Of a DNA stretch of 64,000 nucleotides, positions 10,501 through 22,694 are shown one piece after another; positions within the stretch are counted from its first letter, which is position 1; each line of letters begins with the position of its first letter. Where the stretch lies: the NCBI GenBank assembly GCA_024516035.1, contig CM044966.1, positions 21,336,576 through 21,400,575 of the forward strand, written 5' to 3'. The stretch comes from Bactericera cockerelli (Eukaryota > Arthropoda > Insecta > Hemiptera > Triozidae). A program made the translations under genes and the position numbers. The notes below the pieces were generated by a model. It was not told where the DNA came from, searched no databases, and worked only from the letters and a program-made list of their open reading frames with translations.

Positions 10501-11763
10501 GTGCTTCTTACTTCCGGAAATATTATTGTTTTGCTCCGATTTCAATTTTTTTCATATTTCTGGACGTTTCATAATCTCCTGAGCAACTTTGTGTCTGTCT
10601 GTCGGTCTATCGGTCCGTCGCGTCGGTCTGTAGGCTAAAAACATTCCTTATTTCTTTACGTTTTTAGAACATCAAGAGGCTTGTCCTTTTCTTCATTTAG
10701 ACTTTCTTATTACTTCGGAATAATTTCTTATATTATAAATCGGAAGTATTAGGGTAGGTGGGGGGAACAGTACGCAAAAAACACATTTCGATTTTTCCAA
10801 TTTTTTCGGTTAGATCTATTGTCCTGAAATGTCGCACCCTAATGCACTGGTTTGTTATCCACCTTTTACTTTTTACTGTAGGATTCAACCTTGTGGTGTA
10901 AAAATTGCAAAATTAATTTAGCAAAGTCATTTTTTGCGTATTCTTACCCCACCGCGGTGGGGCAAGAATACGCAAGATTACCCAAACCGTGTATTTTGTA
11001 TAGAAAAATCATACAAAATTGGTTTTCTGGCCAAAATTTGTGTAGGTGAGGTTAATTTGAGTAATTTGATAACAGCCACGTTCAGGAAGGACTAAGGGAA
11101 AGTTTAGGACCCACCAACTCACTAGGCATTCAAAGAACCTATTAAATATCTATTCTAACCCCATTTCGCTTCAAATAGATTAAATTTATTTTAAAAAGTA
11201 ACTCCACTATCAAACGAAAAAGCGACAGTTAATTATGAAAATTTAGATTTTGCTGAACCAGAAGAAATAATTACTTTAAGAAAATTCACAAAACTAAAAA
11301 AACTAAAAATAAATTAAATTTCAAATAAATTAGATCGCGACACCAAAAAAATTCCTTCCCTCATTATTTCAGCCTGCTTTCTTCCTAGGCCAAATCTAAA
11401 TAATTTGGTGAGCTCTTAATCAAAATCTGTTCAATCGCGCTGATTCCTGTTGAAATCTATGTATAGAATACATTGGTTTTGTGTCTGTCTGTCGGTCTGT
11501 TCAATAATTCCTTGTAACGAGCAAATCTCGGAAACTATACTCAACGGATTTTGATGAAATTTTGCACACATATAGAAGACGTATTGTAGATGGTTCCATT
11601 TTAAATTCATCAACTTCGTACTAGCGTTTCTTGGTGATAGACCATCCGCCTGACCACTAAATTTTTACTTAAACGCTTATATCTCGTGAACGGTACACCC
11701 GATTTTGCTAAAATTTTGTATATACATGTGTATAAGCACTTTACATAGTGTATTTATAATATA
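10501..11763. repeat. Upstream of gene 1: repeats plus a 0.65-kb unshared segment
   Basis: 10501-10740 and 11440-11763 match the repeats upstream of genes 2 and 3 (CTGTCTGTCGGTCTGT, GAAACTACTCAACGGATTTT class). About 10740-11430 is absent from the other copies, so it is probably an insertion. It contains GTGGGG-rich and GCGTATTCTT words and a perfect 42-bp palindrome at 10934-10975. No gene is seen. Confidence 0.5.
10934..10975. repeat. Perfect 42-bp palindrome
   Basis: Each arm is 21 bp, TTGCGTATTCTTACCCCACCG-like, meeting at CCGCGG with no spacer. It lies in the segment found only upstream of gene 1. Possibly the core of a foldback element; function unknown. Confidence 0.8.
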
Positions 11764-12011
11764 CTAGCGGGCTGTCGCCCGCTTTGCGGGCCGAGGCATG
11801 GCCGTGAAAGCAAAAAATCCTTTTTCGCCAATGGCAGGTGTTGTAGTGGGAGTTTCGAAAAATCCCGTCTTATTGCACATCTAGACTATAAGGCAAAGCT
11901 ACCTACCAAATTTCAGCTTCCTAGGACTTACGGTTTGGGCTGTAGAGCGATGATCAGTCAGTGGTCAGTGGTCAGTGGTCAGTGAGTGTCTTTGACATTT
12001 ATATATTAAGA
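11764..12011 (-). mobile_element. Non-autonomous Helitron
   Basis: Minus strand: begins TCTTAATATATAAATGTC after A and ends with the hairpin GCCCGCAAAGCGGGC followed by GACAGCCCGCTAG, then T. The 5' TC, 3' CTAG with a subterminal hairpin, and insertion between A and T are the hallmarks of Helitrons. 248 bp, no coding capacity. A second copy lies at 52645-52883 (+). Confidence 0.75.
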
Positions 12012-12332
12012 TTGAAAATAAATTTTGATTGAGCTCAGTAATTTAAGAAAATTTATAATTTTGGACAAAAAAGTCAAAAAATAAAGTCTACGGACTTGCT
12101 GATACAATTTGTTTTGTAGAATCTAGAAAGTAGGAAGAGCGGTATTTTACCACAGGAAGAGTATTCTACCGGTATTCTACCACATTAAATAAATTTGAAG
12201 ATAATCGATTGAGATTCAGTGAAAAATATCTCATTCTAGCGATAGTAAAAGTTATAAATTTTGATTACTATTCACGAGGAAGTATTGTGTCCATATACAT
12301 TTTATACATATATATTTTTTTTTAAAGAAAAT
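12012..12332. repeat. Inverted copy of intron repeat arm 1
   Basis: Reverse complement of the block at 2860-3102 (AGTATTGTGTCCATATAC at the right end), with TAGAATCTAGAAAGTAGG in place of the direct version. It marks the distal end of the repeats upstream of gene 1. Equivalent blocks are at 27310-27540 and 42900-43140. Confidence 0.65.
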
Positions 12333-13900
12333 AATATCCCACAAAAAACTACCGTTAAAAAAAGGGCCAAGTTCCAGAACAGAACTATCCAAAAAGGTTT
12401 CGCCAATGAATGCAGTGATATCTTGTTTGCGGCCAAGTTATCTTGGTACTAAACTATTTCTTTTATTAAACCCCGTTTTCTGAGTTCCTCATTTGGTATG
12501 TTTTTAACTGCAAACTATCCTCTAACTTGGCCAGTGTCGCTCCTTGTGATGGTTATATTGTTATTCTGTACCTATACATATAGTCGTAATATTCCATACA
12601 ACCGATGTCATAAAACTGGCCAAGTTAGAGGATATTTTGCATTTAAAAACATACCAAATGAGGAACTCAGAAAACGGGGTTTAATAAAAGAAATAGTTTA
12701 GTACCAAGATAACTTGGCCGCAAACAAGATATCACTGCATTCATTGGCGAAACCTTTTTGGATAGTTCTGTTCTGGAACTTGGCCCTTTTTTTAACGGTA
12801 GTTTTTTGTGGGATATCATTACTTTTTGTAAATGGTTCGTTTCCCAGCACGTTTCATTATTTTTATTAAAAAATTCAAGATTATTCACTTTAATATGCTC
12901 CCTAAAACGACACCGATTAACAGCAGAAATAGTGCGAAAGTGCCGGTTTTCAGATTTTTCCCTATACTTTTACAATGAACCCTAGCACCATACTAAATTT
13001 CAGCTTTGTAGGTAGTAGGGAAGTGCCTCATAATTTATATACATAATATAGTGCTCCCTAAAACGACACCGTTTAACAGCATGAAGTGCCTACCATCATG
13101 CAAAATTTCAGCTTTCTAGGTAGTAGGGAAGTGCCTCATAATTTAGATCCATAATCGATTATATATATCCTCCGTAAAACGACACCGTTTAACAGCATGA
13201 TAAGTGCGAAAGTTCCGGTTTTCAGATTTTTCCCAGTACCTACTTTTACAATAAACCCTACCAGTATACAAAATTTCAGCTTTTTAGGTAGTAGGGAAGT
13301 GCCTCATAATTTATATACATAATATAGGTAGTATACTTCCTCCCTAAAACGACACCTTTTAACAGTTTTTAGAACTTTTTCAGATTTTTCCCTATACTTT
13401 TACAATAAACCCTACCATCATGCAAAATTTCAGCTTTCTAGGTAGTCGGGAAGTGCTTCATAATTTAGATCAATAATCGATTATATATTTTCTCCCTAAA
13501 ACGACACCGTTTTACACCATGATAAGTGGAAAAATTCCGGTTTTCAGATTTTTCCCTGTACTTTTACAATAAACCCTACAATCATGCAAAATTTCAGCTT
13601 GCTAGGTAGTCGGGAAGTGCCTCATAATTTTGATGATCTGTCAGTCAGTCAGTCAGTCTGTCAGTCAGTATCAAAATCGCAAATTTCAAAATTACATTCC
13701 TCTGAAAGTTATTTGCATAGAGTCTTTAAATTTACAATGTCTTTTTAATGATATTAGGACAATCTCTGTTCCAAATTTCATATCTCTATGATCAATTGAA
13801 CCGAAGATATGAGGGTGTGAAAAACCGGGTGAATCGGTTCGTGTAAAGATACACTGCCGTGCTTACTGGAACTTGGCCTGGCGCACTGCCGTGCGCTCAG
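12333..13900. mobile_element. Left-truncated copy of the 2.6-kb CTGAGCGCACGGC element
   Basis: 12333-12815 is an almost perfect palindrome (arms about 240 bp, ends TCCCACAAAAAACTACCG) with its centre near 12575. It is followed by a tandem array at 12895-13640 and the terminal repeat ending GCCGTGCGCTCAG at 13900. The complete form is 28657-31262. The site without it is seen at 27550 (GAAAATAATATTACATTAC). The short open frames here come from the palindrome. Confidence 0.75.
12895..13640 (+). repeat. About 155-bp tandem repeat inside the element
   Basis: Five units starting CTCCCTAAAACGACACCGTT and containing CAAAATTTCAGCTTTCTAGG and TAGTCGGGAAGTGCCTCAT. The same units lie inverted at 28880-29335 and direct at 30360-30975 inside the full element. 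Confidence 0.85.
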
Positions 13901-15155
13901 ATTACATTACAATACCAATTTAAACATACAGGGTCCGCCAAACAAAAAGAGCCACTCGAAATATCCAGCAAGCGGTTTTAATTTGAAATACACATTACAG
14001 ACACAATACTTCCTCATGATTGGTTGACATTCAATACACGTGGCAATTTTGAGAATTTATACTAAATCACTTGTACCTCCGAAACTGCTTAAGAGATTTT
14101 TTTAAATTTGTTTTATATGGCAGGTACTGTTTTTTCTACAATCTAGATTCTACAAAAAATTCTTTATGGGCAAATCGTTTGCCAAATTTTTTGACTTTTT
14201 TATCGAAAATATTTGATTTTCTATCAGAGCTAAGCACAAATGTTTTTTTTTTTTTTTTTAATAAATATAAATACGCTATATAAACGCTTATAAGTACAAC
14301 TTCTCACTCTTCTGTTTATACTGACTAAAATAGAGAGGCTAGTTGAAGGCATGGATACTCAGAACTATTACCTGCTGATGAGAGCAAATAAGCTCGAAAC
14401 AGCTGTTCAGGTATGTTCTGATATTCATGTACATCTAGTACAACTTCTCACTCTTCTGTTTATACTGATACTGATATACATACAAAATTTCATCAAAATA
14501 GGGTGTACCGTTCACGAGATATAAGCGTTTAACACGTTCGTTACCAAGCCAATTTTTTCAAGTTTTACGTAGGGACCAGGCGGTAAAGTCGCTGTTGCAT
14601 CCTGGGTACCCAAATGATTTTTTTTGCATATTTGGCATCGTATTTGTACAAGAATCGATCCTATATATGTTCTGATACTAACAACCTACCTCAAAAAGGC
14701 CATATATGGATGTCCGGTCCCTCGTTAAAATTTTGATAACGGCCACATGTGTATTTCGGTCCCAAAGAAAAAAACCAAAAACATCCACATATGGCCGTTC
14801 GGTAACGAACGTGTTAAGTAAAAACATAGTGGTCAGGCTCATGGTCTCTATCACCAAGAACTGCTAGTACGAAAATGGTGATTTTAAAATGTCCATTATA
14901 TGTTTACAAAATTTTGTCGAAATCCGTTCAGTAGTTTCTGAGATTTGGGTGTAACACGGAAAGTTTTTAACCGACACAAAACTAAAGTTGCTTAGAAGGT
15001 TATGAAACGTCCAGATATTTAAAAAAAAATTGAAATCGAAGCAAGAAATATTTATCTATTTTTACAAAAACGAACACAATACTTCCGATTCTTAATATTA
15101 GAAATTTCTCGGAAGTAAAAAGGCATTAAATTTATTAATTTCAAATGCAAAACAT
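13901..15155. repeat. Duplicated non-coding block between gene units
   Basis: Repeats related to 27550-28640 and 43160-44175. It includes a direct duplication of TACAACTTCTCACTCTTCTG near 14297 and 14442 around a roughly 150-bp insertion. No gene is seen. Confidence 0.55.
14529..14817. mobile_element. TTAA MITE, CACGTTCGTTACC ends
   Basis: 289 bp including both TTAA target copies. Inverted ends TTAACACGTTCGTTACC / GGTAACGAACGTGTTAA. It splits the repeat word AAGCGTTTAAGTAAAAAC, which is intact at 7240, 23960 and 28015, so the empty site is known. The TTAA target suggests mobilisation by a piggyBac-type transposase. No coding sequence. Confidence 0.9.
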
Positions 15156-16074
15156 CCCAGACAGCACAGTCAACTGGATGTATACCATACTGTTAGGTGG
15201 AAAAAGTCTACTTGCCCACCTGGAAATCAGCTGGAGATTTCCACCTTCCACCTGACCTCCACCTGGAAATCAACTGGAAATGAACTGGAAAGTAACCCAA
15301 CTTTTAACTGGAAGTCAGTTGCCCAAAGTCAACTGGATTTGTTCCACTTATTTCCAGCTACTTGTAGCGCTCTCTAGTGGATGGGTAGTAACTCACTACC
15401 ACAATGTTGACATACCTATTTACCTATACTGTACATTATACTACATAATAATCAAATGCTACGCTCTTGGTTTTGAGGTTGTGGGTTCGAATCCCATTAT
15501 ATGCATTTTTTTTTTTTTTTTTCAAATAATAATAGTAATAAAAATACTAGAAACAAATGTATATTAGGCATAAATTCAATTTCAGTTATTTAATTTAGAG
15601 GCCATACATTCAAATCTCATGAAGAATATTTTTTTTGTATAAAAATAAAGTAATAAATTTTAAATAGGTTTTTTTAACACGTACACACACACAATTTTGA
15701 GTATATTTTTTTTTATATAGAAATTTGGAAAGAAAAAGAAAATAACTAATCTGTTTTAAACAACACAATTCAAATAAGACTCTTTAACATTATAATATTT
15801 TTACAATAAGAGTGTTTATTATTAAAAAAATTGTCCCAAAAGTGTAAAATGCACTATCAAATTTCCACCATGTCACAAGACCTTGTACCAATGTATCACA
15901 AGTATTTCTAAGTAGGTATAATCTCTATATATAAAACTCAAAGTTATGCATGTCTGGCTGACTATGTCTTCTTGGGGTTACAATACCAAACGGTACTCTC
16001 ACTGAGAGTTCACCCCCCCCTAAGCCACCTTCAACATACTAGAAAATTATCAAAATTAAAATATCTAATACAAT

Positions 16075-16290
16075 TTTCAAGTGCACTGGTAATCAAGTGG
16101 TTAATGCGCTAGTCAGATAATCAACCTAGCGTAGGGTTCCGTTGTTTCAATTTTTTCCTCATTATGGTTGTGACCACATAATAATAAGACTCTGAGGGTT
16201 AGGTGGTAGAAAATGCTTTGAGCATAACCTTTAACCTTACCTGGTGGTTACCTTCCAGTTAAAAGTGTTATTATTATTTTTATTGGGACA
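16075..16290 (+). mobile_element. tRNA-derived SINE, family B
   Basis: Head with AAGTGGTTAATGCGCTAGTC (A-box region) and a decayed B box GGGTTCCGTTGTTTCAATTT. The body contains GTGACCACATAATAATAAGA and AGGTAAGG-like words, ending in an ATT-rich tail. Relatives: 53030-53215 (-) and 56005-56345 (-). Confidence 0.65.
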
Positions 16291-17829
16291 CCGGCCATGA
16301 GAAAAAACCTTAATGGTGACAAAATGCCAGGTTTTAGCTAGTATAGAAATAAAATAATGATATCCAATTATAAAATATGCTCATAACATGTACATAATCA
16401 CAATAAAATAATAATACTATGTAAATTAAAATATATTTCTTTTGAGAAACCAAAAATAACAAAGAAATAAACTAATAGCCAGCAGAAAATGAAGATGGGG
16501 CATGGAATACACCAGTTTTCATGAAATTGCAAAAGTTAAGCAATGTCTAACGGGGTGAACATGGATTAGTGAATGTTATTATGTATTTGTAATCCTTCAT
16601 GACAATTTATATACTGCTGTGGCTAATTAGAATTGCTGGGTTGTTTGCTTTGAGAATTATTACCAAAAAACATTGTTATACTTAAATTAAAACAAAATTG
16701 ACTTGTTAAGACTAGTGAAATTATAAAACACAATAGTGTGGAACACTTTTTTTAAATAGATATAAAATTAACTCAAAATTTAAGGGCCTTCATAGTAATA
16801 AGGTGGTAGAGAGAGCACAATAGTTATTATTGTTATTATGAACAGTGCACAGTAAATTGGCCAATTAATTTTAAATCAAGTAATCAGGAAGCATGTCACA
16901 AAGTAAACATCATTTTTTAGTGTGGCAGAACCACCTATCAGAGAAATATTCATTTTATAATGAATATTTATATTTTATAAAGTATTGTACATCTAAATAA
17001 AATCCACAGAGTGAAAAATTTCACTATCTAGCACTATGCATTTAGCTGTTTCTTTGCTTGAACCAGAACCTTTTTTTAGCCAACCTATGGTCAAGAGATC
17101 TTGAGCATAAAAAATTCTGTTTCCCTTAACACATGAGACTAGCATTCATGGTCCTGCTTCGGCTTGGCTAGGCTAGGTGAGATTAATATGGGTAGCTGGT
17201 ATGATTCCAAGTGAACTGAAGGTGTTAATCCCACTGAAGGTCCAGGAACAGCAGAGTGCAGAAAGTTCATTAGGGTCCAAGTGGTTGTCTCTAGAAATGG
17301 ATGGTTATTGTCAGATGAAAAAGGTGATCCAGTATTAACTGCTTCTTGTCCTCTCCTTTCCTTCTGACACGATTTAGACAAACTTAAGAACTATTTTTTG
17401 AAACATCTCGAAAGCAAATTTGGAGTTCAGAAATGACAAAGTAAACACTTTCATAGTTATAAAAAAGATGTTCAAAACTAATTAAAATATTATTTGTATT
17501 TAAAATATGTTCAAATAAATGAAATACCTATTATTTAAGAGAATTATTAATTATTTAAAACAATTCACAATTTGTCACAAAAATATCACAATTTGTGAAT
17601 TTCCTTCAACAAAGGACGAGTTTTATCTAAACGAGTTTTATCTATAAAAAAGATCAAAACTAATTAAAATGATATTTGTATTTAAAAATGTTCAAAACTA
17701 AATGAAATACCTAATATTTAAAAGAATTATTAATTATTTAAAACAATTTACAATCACCAATATCACAATGATTCTGAAATTACGAAAGATCAAAGATGGC
17801 GTCTTCAACAAAGGACGCGTTTTATGTAA
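16291..17829. other. AT-rich interior of the 2.9-kb element, no gene seen
   Basis: I see no convincing coding sequence. A roughly 100-bp segment (ATTTAAAACAATTCACAATT class) is partly duplicated at 17470-17600 and 17650-17770. The open frame at 17139-17381 is short and without recognisable features. Confidence 0.4.
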
Positions 17830-18335
17830 ACTGGAAAAATGTGGAGCATTTCCAGCTGACTGGTCAACTGACTAAATTCTAGTTATGTCCTAGCTGGAGA
17901 GAGTCGTTATATTTCCAGCTGACTGCCCAGGTGACTGAGTCTAGATGGATTTTTGTTGGAAATATCCAGGTGGCTGGTCAACTGATTTAATCCATGATGG
18001 AAAAATCCAGCTGTCGGGACAGTTGGAGGTCCAGTTGACTTTATACACCTGGATATTTCCACCTTAAATCCAGACTGGAAGTCAACTTCCGTGCTGTCTG
18101 GGATATGTTTAATAATTTTTACAAAAATACAATTAATTTCTTTTCGCAAATGGCTGAAATCTTGTCTTTCAGCATTTCTCAATCCGATCTTTCAGGATTT
18201 TTTAATTAAATCTGATCTCTAGATGTTTTCAAGTTTAGTGGTCCTCTTTCTTTTTGCGAGCCCTGTATACTAAATACTATATAATGATACATTTTCCGTA
18301 CATGACATACTTGAGTATTATTTTTCCTTCATGGC

Positions 18336-18612
18336 AGGGAACCGCGAGGCCAGTAGTCAACGTGAGTTAGGGCACTTGGCATTGCACGCACCGTGACCTG
18401 GGTTCGATCCCCAGCGGAGCAGGAATTTTTCTGCTCTATACTTGGATGTTCGTTGTCCACTCATATCTCGTGAGGAAAAATGAGTAGGTGTAAAAATGAG
18501 TAGGCAAATATAGGCATAAACAAACAAAATATTGTATATTACAGTGTTAAAGTCCTATGATTCTTCGCTACCCACTAAAATTGTGACTTATTAACACAAA
18601 GAAGAAAACCTT
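18336..18612 (+). mobile_element. tRNA-derived SINE, family C
   Basis: Head with GTGAGTTAGGGCACTTGGC and the B box GGGTTCGATCCCC; a body with AGGAATTTTTCTGCTCTATA and TCATATCTCGTGAGG; ends AACACAAAGAAGAAAAC. It marks the start of duplication unit 2. Copies at 31318-31605 and 44405-44683 are about 13 kb apart each, the period of the gene duplication. Confidence 0.75.
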
Positions 18613-18699
18613 CATTATTATTCTTCTTCTTTCACGTTTCCTATTTCTAAAACCTACTTAAAGTCGGCATTGTTCAATCTCACGGTTGAGTTTGGTTGG

Positions 18700-18950
18700 T
18701 TCTGGCAAATTTTTATGGCCAGATGCTCTCCCTATGGACAACAATTCTACTTGATTTAAAGCCCTGATTAGGACAGGGGTTTTTCCCCCACTCGCTGGGT
18801 ATCGTACCAGCTACCCTCATTAAACTCACCAGCCTGGGTGATGTCGGAAACGCTAGCTTCACGTGTTTAGAGGGAAGGAACTTTTCAGTGTGAAAAATCT
18901 GCACCAACCGGGAGTTGAACTCGGGATCTCTGGACTACGGGCAGTAGTCT
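18700..18950 (-). mobile_element. tRNA-derived SINE, family D
   Basis: Minus strand: GACTACTGCCCGTAGTCC, then the B box GAGTTCAACTCCCGG, then a tail with CACGTGAAGCTAGCGTTTCC and GGGTAGCTGGTACGAT. Copies: 31690-31945, 48285-48567 (with complete head CCTCCGTGGCGTAATGG), 51230-51420. Confidence 0.75.
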
Positions 18951-19579
18951 AGATTATTGTTATTATTAATAAACAATACATAAATTTGAGAAAGTTAAGA
19001 TAAGACATTGCTAATATGGTATCATGTGGAACTAGCTGTTTGCCCGTACTTCTCCACGGGACTCGACAGACCTACTGGCGAGTGATTCACAGAAATGAAC
19101 TGAGGACATGAATAATGAAGACATTGACCACTAGTCTAGGGATTCAAAGGTGTTTGTCAAACAAAATTCCGAGAATAGCCGTACTTGTGAATGGCCATGC
19201 CTTTTTGTACTTTTTACAATATTTTTTTCATTATGTGTGTGTGTGTGTGTGCGTGGGTGTGTGTGTGTGAAAGGAGAGAGATGCTGGAAAGGAGAGAGTT
19301 GTTGATTCCATGAAAATTTCGATATCGGAATTATAATTGAAGTAAAGAAATTAAAAGACTTTAACACAAATAGTTTATTTAAAATTTAATGTAAAAGGCT
19401 TAATTATTCAGAAACAATTATGAGATATATAAATTAAAATATTTCTTAAATGATTAAAATCTTAAAATAATTAAATGAATAGTATATAATAATAATAGTA
19501 AGAGATAAATAAATTAGATATTATTAATAAAAGTTAATAAATTTAAATTAGAAGTGTTAGTTACCAACCGTTTTACTCT
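18951..19579. other. AT-rich spacer with a GT microsatellite, no gene seen
   Basis: Contains a (GT)n tract at about 19236-19270 and a GGAGAGAGATGCTGGAAAGG stretch, then AT-rich sequence that leads into array II. The same spacer is at 31950-32590. Confidence 0.6.
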
Positions 19580-22500
19580 TTCTCTCCTCCTACTTCTCAC
19601 ACATCCCACCTCTCGCCCCTCCTGCTTCTCACACATCCCACCTCTCGCCCCTCCTACTTCTCACACATCCCACCTCTCGCCCCTCCTACTTCTCACACAT
19701 CCAACCTCTCGCCCCTCCTACTTCTCACACATCCAACCTCTCGCCCCTCCTACTTCTCACACATCCAACCTCTCGCCCCTCCTACTTCTCACAACATCCC
19801 ACCTCTCGCCCCTCCTACTTCTCACACATCCCACCTCTCGCCCCTCCTACTTCTCACACATCCAACCTCTCGCCCCTCCTACTTCTCACACATCCAACCT
19901 CTCGCCCCTCCTACTTCTCACACATCCCACCTCTCGCCCCTCCTGCTTCTCACACATCCCACCTCTCGCCCCTCCTATCTTCTCACACATCCCACCTCTC
20001 GCCCCTCCTACTTCTCACACATCCAACCTCTGGCCCCTCCTACTTCTCACACATCCAACCTCTCGCCCTTCCTACTTCTCACACATCCTACCTCTCGCTC
20101 CTCCCACATCCTACCTCTCGCTCCTCCCACTTCTCACACATCCTACCTCTCGCTCCTCCCACTTCTCACACATCCAACCTCTCGCCCCTCCTACTTCTCA
20201 CACATCCCACCTCTCGCCCCTCCTACTTCTCACACATCCTACCTCTCGCTCCTCCCACTTCTCACACATCCAACCTCTCGCCCCTCCTACTTCTCACACA
20301 TCCCACCTCTCGCCCCTCCTACTTCTCACACATCCAACCTCTCGCCCTTCCTACTTCTCACTCATCCAACCACTCGCCCCTCCTACTTCTCACACATCCC
20401 ACCTCTCGCCCCTCCTACTTCTCACACATCCTACCTCTCGCTCCTCCCACTTCTCACACATCCAACCTCTCGCCCCTCCTACTTCTCACACATCCCACCT
20501 CTCGCCCCTCCTACTTCTCACACATCCAACCTCTCGCCCCTCCTACTTCTCACACATCCTACCTCTCGCCCCTCCTACTTCTCACACATCCCACCTCTCG
20601 CCCCTCCTACTTCTCACCCATCCAACATCTCGCCCCTCCTACTTCTCACACATCCCACCTCTCGCTCCTCCCAATCCTACCTCTCGCTCCTCCCACTTCT
20701 CACACATCCTACCTCTCGCTCCTCCCACTTCTCACACATCCAACCTCTCGCCCCTCCTACTTCTCACACATCCCACCTCTCGCCCCTCCTACTTCTCACA
20801 CATCCTACCTCTCGCTCCTCCCACTTCTCACACATCCAACCTCTCGCCCCTCCTACTTCTCACACATCCCACCTCTCGCCCCTCCTACTTCTCACACATC
20901 CAACCTCTCGCCCCTTCCTACTTCTCACACATCCAACCTCTCGCCCTCCTACCTCCACATCCTACCTCTCGCTCCCCCACTTCTCACACATCCAACCTCT
21001 CGCCCTCCTACTTCTCACACATCCAACCTCTCGCCCCTCCTACTTCTCACACATTCCCACCTCTCCCCTCCTACTTCTCCACATCCTACCTCTCGCTCCT
21101 CCCACTTCTCACACATCCACCTCTCGCCCTCCTACTTCTCACACATCCAACCCTGCTCGCCCCTCCTACTTCTCCACTCTCACCTCTCGCCCCCTCCTAC
21201 TTCTCACACATCCAACCTCTCGCCCCTCCTACTTCTCACACATCCACCTCTCGCCCCTCCTACTTCTCACACATCCAACCTCTCGCCCTCCTACTTCTCA
21301 CCATCCACCCTCGCCCTCCTACTTCTCACACATCCACCTCTCGCCCCTCCTACTTCTCACACATCCTACCCTCGCCTCATCCACATCTACCTCTCGCTCC
21401 TCCTACTTCTCACACATCCCACCTCTCGCCCTCCTACTTCTCACACATCCACCTCTCGCCCTCCTACTTCTCACCATCCACCTCGCCCCTCCTACTTCTC
21501 ACACATCCAACCTCTCGCCCTCCTACTTCTCACCATCCAACCTCTCGCCCCTCCTACTTCTCACACATCCCACCTCTCGCCCCTCCTACTTCTCACACAT
21601 CCAACCTCTCGCCCCTCCTACTTCTCACACATCCCACCTCTCGCCCTCCTACTTTTCACCATCCAACCACTCGCCCTTCCTACTTCTCACTCATCCAACC
21701 TCTCGCCCTCCTACTTCTCACCCATCCAACCTCTCGCCCCTCCTACTTCTCACACATCCCACCTCTCGCCCCTCCTACTTCTCACCCACTCCAACACTCG
21801 CCCTCTCCTACTTCTCACACACATCCAACCCTCTCGCCCCTCCTACTTCTCACACATCCAACCTCTCGCCCTTTTCCTACTTCTCACACATCAACCTCTC
21901 GCCCCTCCTACTTCTCACACATCCCACCTCTCGCCCCTCCTACTTCTCACACATCCCACCTCTCCCTCCTACTTCTCTCCATCCGACCTCTCGCCCCTCC
22001 TACTTCTCACACGTCCAACCTCTCGCCCCTCCTACTTCTCACACATCCCACCTCTCTCACCCTCCTACTTCTCACACATCCTACCCTCGCCCTCCTATTC
22101 TCAACACTCCCCCTCTCACCCCCTCCTCTTCTCACACATCCCACCTCTCGCCCCTCCTACTTCTCAACACATCCCACCTCTCGCCCCTCCTACTTCTCAC
22201 ACATCCACACCTCTCGCCCCTCCTACTTCTCACCATCCAACCTCTCGCCCCTCCTACTTCTCACACATCCCCCTTCTCGCCCTTCACTTCTCACACATCC
22301 CACCTCTCGCCCTTCCTGCTTCCCACACATCCAACATCTCGCCCCTCCTACTTCTCACACATCCCACCTCTCGCCCTTCCTACTTCTCACACATCCCACC
22401 TCTCGCCCTTCCTGCTTCCCACACATCCAACATCTCGCCCTCCTACTTCTCACACATCCCACCTCTCGCCCTTCCTACTTCTCACACATCCCACCTCTCG

Positions 22501-22690
22501 CCCTCCTTTCCACACATCCAACTCTCGCCCTTCCTCTTCCCACATCCATACTCACTCGTCCTCCGCTCCACACATCCACTCGCCCTTCTGCTTCCCACTC
22601 CAACCACTCGTCCTTCCTGCTTCCCACTCATCCAACCACTCGTCCTTCCTGCTTCCCACACATCCAACCACCCACCGTCTTCTTCCTCTT
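19580..22690. repeat. 32-bp minisatellite array II, downstream of gene 2
   Basis: Nearly 100 units of the same 32-bp family as array I. Some blocks show higher-order repetition (alternating CCAACC, CCCACC and CCTACC variants), and the right half has many indels. On the plus strand the unit lacks stops, so a long low-complexity frame (19554-23021) runs through it; that frame is an artefact. It ends at gene 2 exon 2 in CTTCCTGCTTCCCACAC units like the end of gene 1. Confidence 0.95.
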
Positions 22691-22694
22691 CCTT

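Larger units (their letters stand above)
15156..18102. mobile_element. 2.9-kb TIR element, CCCAGACAGCAC ends
   Basis: Ends CCCAGACAGCAC / GTGCTGTCTGGG. The terminal 200-270 bp at both sides are packed with CAACTGGA, CACCTGGAAA and CCAGCTGA words in opposite orientation. The empty site GCAAAACATATGTTTAAT is present at 44167, so the insertion lies between AT dinucleotides (AT duplication, or none if the ends are TCCCAG/CTGGGA). The interior is AT-rich with a SINE at 16075. No transposase is seen. The superfamily is not assigned. Confidence 0.8.

Noticed and set aside
2860..12295. A single 9.4-kb TIR transposon spanning gene 1 exon 1
   Set aside because: Inverted repeat arms do flank this stretch, and similarly in genes 2 and 3, but the arms also occur singly and the interval contains a gene exon with its promoter. 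Independent inverted copies of one repeat explain it better.
12498..12888. Overlapping short frames on both strands
   Set aside because: Mirror images of each other in a palindrome.
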